The notes below the pieces were generated by a model that worked only from the letters and a program-made list of their open reading frames with translations, ran no database searches and was not told the DNA's origin. The position numbers and the translations under genes are program-made. Below are positions 59,389 through 64,000 of a DNA stretch of 64,000 nucleotides, one piece after another; positions within the stretch are counted from its first letter, which is position 1; every line of letters starts with the position of its first letter. Origin of the DNA: RGIG8775 sp045612185 (GTDB lineage: Bacteria > Bacillota > Clostridia > Oscillospirales > CAG-272); assembly GCA_045612185.1 (NCBI GenBank), contig JAZKYO010000101.1:1-64000 (forward strand). The letters are read 5' to 3'.

Positions 59389-62361
59389 ATGGGACTTAAG
59401 GCAAGGAACAGGCTGACGCTTAACAATTTCAAGGGCGTGGATTTTTCCTCCTCGGTATTGGCGGCAGACCCAAGGCGCGCGGTGCGTGCGGTGAACGTGA
59501 TATGTGAGGACGGCATTAACCGCAAGAGAAACGGTTGGCGGGAGGTTTTTAAGATAGAGGACGAAAACCACGCGCCTATGAGAATTAACGGTATTTTTAA
59601 GTTTAACGATTTCTTTATCGTTCACGCGGGAGTCAGAATTTTTAAGGCGTTTCCCGCTAGTGAAAAATATGCGTATATTGACGTTACCGAAAGCTCGACT
59701 CACGCTTTATCCGCGGTTGATCCTAACGTTTTGCAGGACACTAAAAGCCAGGGCTTTATAATGGGCGGAAGGCTTTATTTGGTGGGGCTTGGAGATTTTC
59801 TCGTTTACGGCTCTTGGGATGACGGCAAAACCTTTGAGCTGAGACGGGTTGAGAACGGTGAGGACACTTATATTCCGACTACTACGATCAATATTAACTG
59901 TGACGCCCAGGCAGAGGACGATATCAGAGCCACGCTTGAGGCTCCCAATTTGCTCAGCTGTAAGCGCATTAACGCTTTGGTTGGAGCTTCTTCGGGGGCG
60001 ACGTGGACGCTTGACGCAGAGGAGATAGAGCCAAAAAGCGAGGTCAGGGTAAGAGTAGAGAGTATTGACGAAAACGGACGACTGATAGAGACTGTTTACG
60101 CAAACGGGTATGAGCAGGTGGGCAAAGACCCTATAACCGGGGATTCGTCGTTATATCTATATAGCAACGCGCCGTATGAGGAAGACGCTTCGGTTAAGGC
60201 GTACGGAACGGTGGACTTTGCCCACGGCAAAATAACGCTTGACTTTGACACTGAGCTTGTTGATAACGATGACAACGTTTACGTTACTTTTGAGCCGCGC
60301 AGAGAGCCTGAAAAAACGCGAGTGGTATATGCTACGGGGCAGTTTTATGATACCGTTTCACATTACAGCGCCGCGGTTGGCGGCTACGTGCCGACGTACA
60401 AGCCTTACACGATAGCCGTGCTTGGTGCGGTAGAGCAGGACTCCGTTATCGTGCTTGAGGCGGATCGGGCTTGGTATAAAAAGGACAAGGGAAAATTGAT
60501 CGTGCTGAAAAACGAATACAAGATAATAACCGCTGAAGGCATTGAGCAAACGGTGTACGGCGGTTCGGAGATCTTCGATTCAACTATATATGAGCGCGAT
60601 GCTATTCCCAAAGCGGTAGGCTCAATTAATTTTGAAACCGGTGAAATTATCCTTTGGTATGATTTGGACAACCGCGACGACCGAAAGAACAACGTGAAGA
60701 TTACCTACACGGTAAGCGGCGCGGAAGGCGGCGACGCGGAAGAAATAACCTCAGCCGCTATAAACAACAGCCGTTTCGGGTCTTTGTTTGGGGCAAACGG
60801 AAACAGTGACCGACTTTTCTTGGCGGGTGGAGGGGAGTTTAAAAACGTTGACTTTTATTCCGCGTCCGAGGATTTTACTTATTTTACAGCTGAGCAGAAC
60901 GCAGTGCTTGGTTCTGAGGAGACGGCTATCGGCGGTTACGTAAGGCTTTCGGACTCTACGTTGGCTATACTTAAGGCGGGGGCTGTAAACGAGCCTGCTA
61001 TTCATTACCGTACAAGCGACACTCGTTCTGACAAGGTGGTCTTTCCGCTTTCCGCGGGTGGCGGAGGTGAGGTGATTGTTTCGCCGTTTGCATGTGCCAA
61101 CTTTCTCGGAGACCCGCTATTCTTATCCGCCAACGGTGTTTTTGGAATTGAGCTTGGGGGAAACGTGGCTACCACCGAGAGGTATTCCCGTTACCGTTCC
61201 AAGCTTATTAACAAAAAGCTTTGTGAGCATGACCGCGGTGTTTTGGGGGACGCGGCGGCGGTGGTATTCAAGGACAGGTATTATCTCTCTCTTGACGGTG
61301 AATGCTACGTTGCCGATGCAAGATACAAGTACGCCTCTGAGGGAGAGGCTTACAGCTCTTTCAATTATGAATGGTGGTACTTTGACAATATTCCCGCAAG
61401 GGTATGGGCGGTTATGGACGAGGCGTTATATTTCGGTACCGCAAAAGGGCAGGTTTGCGTTTTTGACGGTGAGTACACCGACAGGAGCTATTATAACGTT
61501 GACCGCGGTGAAATAGGCTTTAACGTGTCAAGCGGTAAGATCACCTGCGCCGAGAGGGTAAGCGGAAGCTTTTTTGATGGTGACCGCATTGCTTTTAATT
61601 CGGGCGACGTATACGCGCTTTATTGCGACGGTGTCACAGTGCAGGACGGCGTAGTACAAGTGAGCGAACAGGAGAGTTTAAGGCTGTTTGACGGCATGGA
61701 GCTATATGCCGACTGTGTGGGAGAAAGCGGGCTTGAGGTTGGAATTCCGTATACTGTGGCAGACTCCGACTTTGGCGAATGTACCTTTAAGCTATTGCAT
61801 AGTGGAGTACCTATTGAGATTAAGAGCGGTGGTTTCAGGTTGAGCAGAAAGGTCAGCGGGCATGGACTTCTTGTTTGCGAGAAGGACGGAACCTCTTTTA
61901 AGGTCAGGATAGAGGGGGACGAGCTTCCGCTTATTATAGCGGCTTATGACGGAGTGCCGCCGAGCAATATAGGGGCAGGTGTAATAAACGCAAAGTCTAT
62001 TACCGCCGAGTGGCAGACTCCCGTATTTGATTTGGGGAGTCCTTGCGCGGTAAAAACGATTTTGGGAATGACGGTTACCGCTGACCCTCGATACAGCGGT
62101 AAGCTTAAGTTTGGGCTTTCAGCCAAATATTCGGCTGACGAATTTATGCTTAAGGGCAGGGGGGCTTTTGTATTTGACGATTTGTCATTCAACGAGTTTT
62201 CGTTTGACACGGCGTTTGCCTCGTCTTACACTGTGAGACTTAACAGCAGAAACGTGAATTACGTATCCTTTTATCTGAGGTCGGATGATGACAAAGGGTG
62301 CGCTATGCACGAGATGTCTGTTCTTTACAAGATTAACAAAAATATCAGGGGGATTAATTGA
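59389..62361 (+). CDS. Tail tubular/stabilization protein, gp10-like
   Basis: 990 residues, mostly beta. First block ADPRRAVRAVNVICEDGINRKRNGWREVFK, then many WDDGKTF/FSANG/SDRLFLAGGGEFKNVDF segments of a propeller-like arrangement and a long C-terminal beta part. Found after the connector and before the fibre with no tape measure, as tail hub proteins of P22- and T7-like phages are. ATG 59389 is two bases after the connector stop. Confidence 0.78.
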   Translation: MGLKARNRLTLNNFKGVDFSSSVLAADPRRAVRAVNVICEDGINRKRNGWREVFKIEDENHAPMRINGIFKFNDFFIVHAGVRIFKAFPASEKYAYIDVTESSTHALSAVDPNVLQDTKSQGFIMGGRLYLVGLGDFLVYGSWDDGKTFELRRVENGEDTYIPTTTININCDAQAEDDIRATLEAPNLLSCKRINALVGASSGATWTLDAEEIEPKSEVRVRVESIDENGRLIETVYANGYEQVGKDPITGDSSLYLYSNAPYEEDASVKAYGTVDFAHGKITLDFDTELVDNDDNVYVTFEPRREPEKTRVVYATGQFYDTVSHYSAAVGGYVPTYKPYTIAVLGAVEQDSVIVLEADRAWYKKDKGKLIVLKNEYKIITAEGIEQTVYGGSEIFDSTIYERDAIPKAVGSINFETGEIILWYDLDNRDDRKNNVKITYTVSGAEGGDAEEITSAAINNSRFGSLFGANGNSDRLFLAGGGEFKNVDFYSASEDFTYFTAEQNAVLGSEETAIGGYVRLSDSTLAILKAGAVNEPAIHYRTSDTRSDKVVFPLSAGGGGEVIVSPFACANFLGDPLFLSANGVFGIELGGNVATTERYSRYRSKLINKKLCEHDRGVLGDAAAVVFKDRYYLSLDGECYVADARYKYASEGEAYSSFNYEWWYFDNIPARVWAVMDEALYFGTAKGQVCVFDGEYTDRSYYNVDRGEIGFNVSSGKITCAERVSGSFFDGDRIAFNSGDVYALYCDGVTVQDGVVQVSEQESLRLFDGMELYADCVGESGLEVGIPYTVADSDFGECTFKLLHSGVPIEIKSGGFRLSRKVSGHGLLVCEKDGTSFKVRIEGDELPLIIAAYDGVPPSNIGAGVINAKSITAEWQTPVFDLGSPCAVKTILGMTVTADPRYSGKLKFGLSAKYSADEFMLKGRGAFVFDDLSFNEFSFDTAFASSYTVRLNSRNVNYVSFYLRSDDDKGCAMHEMSVLYKINKNIRGIN

Positions 62362-64000
62362 TGAGTGAAATGTTGAACACCGACAGCTTTGCGGACGTTG
62401 CGGCTCATTTGGCGGAGCTGCTGGGAAGGCTTGAGGGAATGTCGGTATTGGTTAAGCCGATTGAGGAATCTGTCAAGAAGGCTATACTACGCAAGACGGC
62501 GCACTCCTTACCGGACAGGCCCAGCGATGCGGGAATGACGCCTGCGCAGATTAAGGCGGCTTTCTACCGTCCTATAACCGACGGGGCACTGTCTGTGCTT
62601 GCCGAGGCTGACAGGATAGCTTCGGAGGCTGATGGGTCTATTATTGAAATTATAGGTATTCTTTTGGCTATCAAGACTATTGTGAATATTTTGAAGGTTG
62701 AAAAGGATGCCTTGAGTGCGAGCAACGCGAAAGAGCATGAAGGTATTACTGCCAAGATTGAGGCTGTAAAAGAGGATAACGCAGCGTTTGAGTTGCATAC
62801 AGAGCAGCGATTTGAAGCGCAAGGAGACTCACTTATCGCACACTCTGAATGGTTGTCTTCACTTGAAAGTATGATTCAAAGCGTATGGAATGGCTGCTTG
62901 AAAAAGACCGGTGTACAGGTACTTGACGGGACGTTGACTATAAGCGGTGACATATTTGTGGGCGGTGAGGCGAAGGCGAAGCAGCTTGAGTCTTTACTTA
63001 TTGAGGACGCTTGTGTTATTGCCAACGCCGAAGGCGTGCCGCTTGCCGAGCTTTCGGGTTACGTTATACGTGTTACGGCTGATTCGGCTTACGCTATTGT
63101 GTACGATCCCTTTGAGGATTGCGTGAAGATTGGTCTCGGAGTTTACGATGCTGAGGCGAAGCAATTCACCTTCCTTGACGGCGAGGCGCAGGCATTGGCG
63201 ACGAGAGGGGATATTGCGGGCGGCAATATTCCGAAGTGGGACGACGAGAAAAAGACTTTTGTTGACTCAGGCGTAGCCGCTGAAAAGGTGGCGCAGTTCG
63301 GCGCGGTGGTGTCTGACGGTGAGATTCCCGTTATAAGCGGGGGCAAGGTTATGGGTTCGGGCAAGAAGGTTTCGGACTTTGCGCCTTCGGCACTGTCGGA
63401 AAGTGTGGCGGGGGCGCTTAAAGGCTCGGCTTCGGGTGAGGCGGTTGTGTTGCATGATGTCAGCGAGCTTGAACACAGTTTGGGGGTTAATGTTAGCAGT
63501 AAGAATTTATTACATATACCCAATTTTACACCTATCACAACACACAGAGGAATTACTTTTGAAAAGCAAAATGATGGTGGTATTCATATATACGGCACAA
63601 ACGATGGAACTGGTAGATCCTTTATAAGCTTATACATGGTAATACCCAAAGGTACTTATACTTTATCTGGTATACCAGCTGGTGGAAGTAAATCAACATA
63701 TTATTGGGAATTTTACGGAACTGAAACAAAGAAAACCTTTGGATATGATTATGGCAATGGTGTTATTGCTAAATTAGAGAAACAAGAACGCTGTAATTTG
63801 GAATTGTCAATAGCTGTTGGAATGACAGTTGATTTTGTAGTATATCCAATGTTAAAAAAAGGCACAACCGCCACAGCTTACACACCTTATATAGCTGATA
63901 TAGAGGCGGTGAAGGTGAGGGCGCAGGGGAAGAATCAAATTAATATTGATGCTGATATGGTTATAGCCTATGCTGATGTTGAAAAATTGGATTTTAAAAC
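62361..64000 (+). CDS. Tail fibre/receptor-binding protein (incomplete, runs off window)
   Basis: At least 546 residues from ATG 62361, overlapping the previous stop by one base, and open to the end of the window. Helical N-terminal anchor (about 1-190), coiled coils and a beta-rich region with repeats like VSDGEIPVISGGKVMGSGKKVSDF, then from about 63490 an AT-rich module SSKNLLHIPNFTPITTHRGI ... YGTNDGTGRSF ... YPMLKKGTTATAYTPYI that looks like a carbohydrate-binding tail-fibre domain. It should decide host recognition. Confidence 0.8.
   Translation, partial: MSEMLNTDSFADVAAHLAELLGRLEGMSVLVKPIEESVKKAILRKTAHSLPDRPSDAGMTPAQIKAAFYRPITDGALSVLAEADRIASEADGSIIEIIGILLAIKTIVNILKVEKDALSASNAKEHEGITAKIEAVKEDNAAFELHTEQRFEAQGDSLIAHSEWLSSLESMIQSVWNGCLKKTGVQVLDGTLTISGDIFVGGEAKAKQLESLLIEDACVIANAEGVPLAELSGYVIRVTADSAYAIVYDPFEDCVKIGLGVYDAEAKQFTFLDGEAQALATRGDIAGGNIPKWDDEKKTFVDSGVAAEKVAQFGAVVSDGEIPVISGGKVMGSGKKVSDFAPSALSESVAGALKGSASGEAVVLHDVSELEHSLGVNVSSKNLLHIPNFTPITTHRGITFEKQNDGGIHIYGTNDGTGRSFISLYMVIPKGTYTLSGIPAGGSKSTYYWEFYGTETKKTFGYDYGNGVIAKLEKQERCNLELSIAVGMTVDFVVYPMLKKGTTATAYTPYIADIEAVKVRAQGKNQINIDADMVIAYADVEKLDFK

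Larger units (their letters stand above)
35110..64000. mobile_element. Prophage with serine integrase, podovirus-like late genes (right end outside window)
   Basis: Continuous phage gene order: integrase and lysogeny genes leftward (35.4-40.8 kb), early genes rightward (40.98-51.5 kb), a small leftward cassette (51.5-52.1 kb), then packaging, head and tail genes (52.2 kb to the end). The left boundary is set by the broken ATPase gene. The lysogeny arm is clearly more AT-rich than the host genes. Confidence 0.93.

Noticed and set aside
1..64000. CRISPR array
   Set aside because: No regularly spaced direct repeats were seen; the only short tandem repeats are the 20-base-period pair at 52118-52151 and the 28-base pair at 56671-56725.

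Overview
The window reads as a chromosomal segment of a spore-forming Clostridia bacterium (Firmicutes, order Eubacteriales) interrupted by a prophage. The lineage call rests on the spore-coat operon cotJABC, a T-box leader on valS, the ylxM-ffh-rpsP-khpA cluster, the Firmicutes-type S10-spc-alpha gene order ending in adk-map-infA-rpmJ, and consensus sigma-A promoters with GGAGG ribosome binding sites. A genus cannot be named from the sequence.

Host part, 1-35.1 kb. valS with its T-box lies leftward, followed by a two-component system co-transcribed with two membrane proteins, and a second copy of one of these under its own terminator. cotJABC is rightward. mgtE, a HAD phosphatase and an unknown helical protein are leftward, then khpA-rpsP-ffh-ylxM from a strong promoter, a Nudix hydrolase and a polytopic membrane protein. 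An ArsR repressor with a perfect 28-bp operator precedes a Zn/Cd-type P1B ATPase. From 17.4 to 33.3 kb runs an almost uninterrupted ribosomal protein superoperon (rpsJ to rplQ) with secY, adk, map, infA and rpoA; two intergenic gaps in it are filled with tetraloop-capped hairpins. rpmD and rpmJ are present as short genes.

Junction, about 35.1 kb. A P2A-type (calcium pump-like) ATPase gene is cut at its PEGLP membrane motif. Its first part is absent from the window, and immediately beyond the break lies a large serine integrase, so a prophage has inserted into this gene.

Prophage, about 35.1 kb to beyond the window end. The leftward lysogeny arm is AT-rich and carries the integrase, a lipoprotein, an SF1 helicase with a long coiled coil, and two tandem LexA/CI-like repressors. 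One repressor keeps the Ala-Gly cleavage site and the Ser/Lys dyad; the other has lost all of them at the same aligned positions. Four copies of a 17-bp operator lie in and near the divergent promoters. The rightward early arm holds many small genes: a Cro-like protein, DUF551, YopX, DUF6275, several zinc-ribbon proteins, a membrane-anchored protein resembling DUF2829/Tad2, and a ParB-like protein. A hairpin-rich non-coding stretch precedes an HUH-type replication initiator. A small leftward cassette follows: a 34-residue hydrophobic peptide facing an antisense RNA, a small membrane protein and a ribbon-helix-helix regulator. The late arm has terminase subunits, portal, scaffold, capsid, decoration-like protein, connector, a 990-residue tail protein and a tail fibre running off the end. 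No tape measure or tail-tube gene is present before the fibre, which suggests a short-tailed (podovirus-like) particle.

The observations most worth following are the autocleavage-dead repressor paired with an intact one, the peptide/antisense-RNA cassette, the interrupted ATPase gene, and the rolling-circle-type initiator with its candidate origin.
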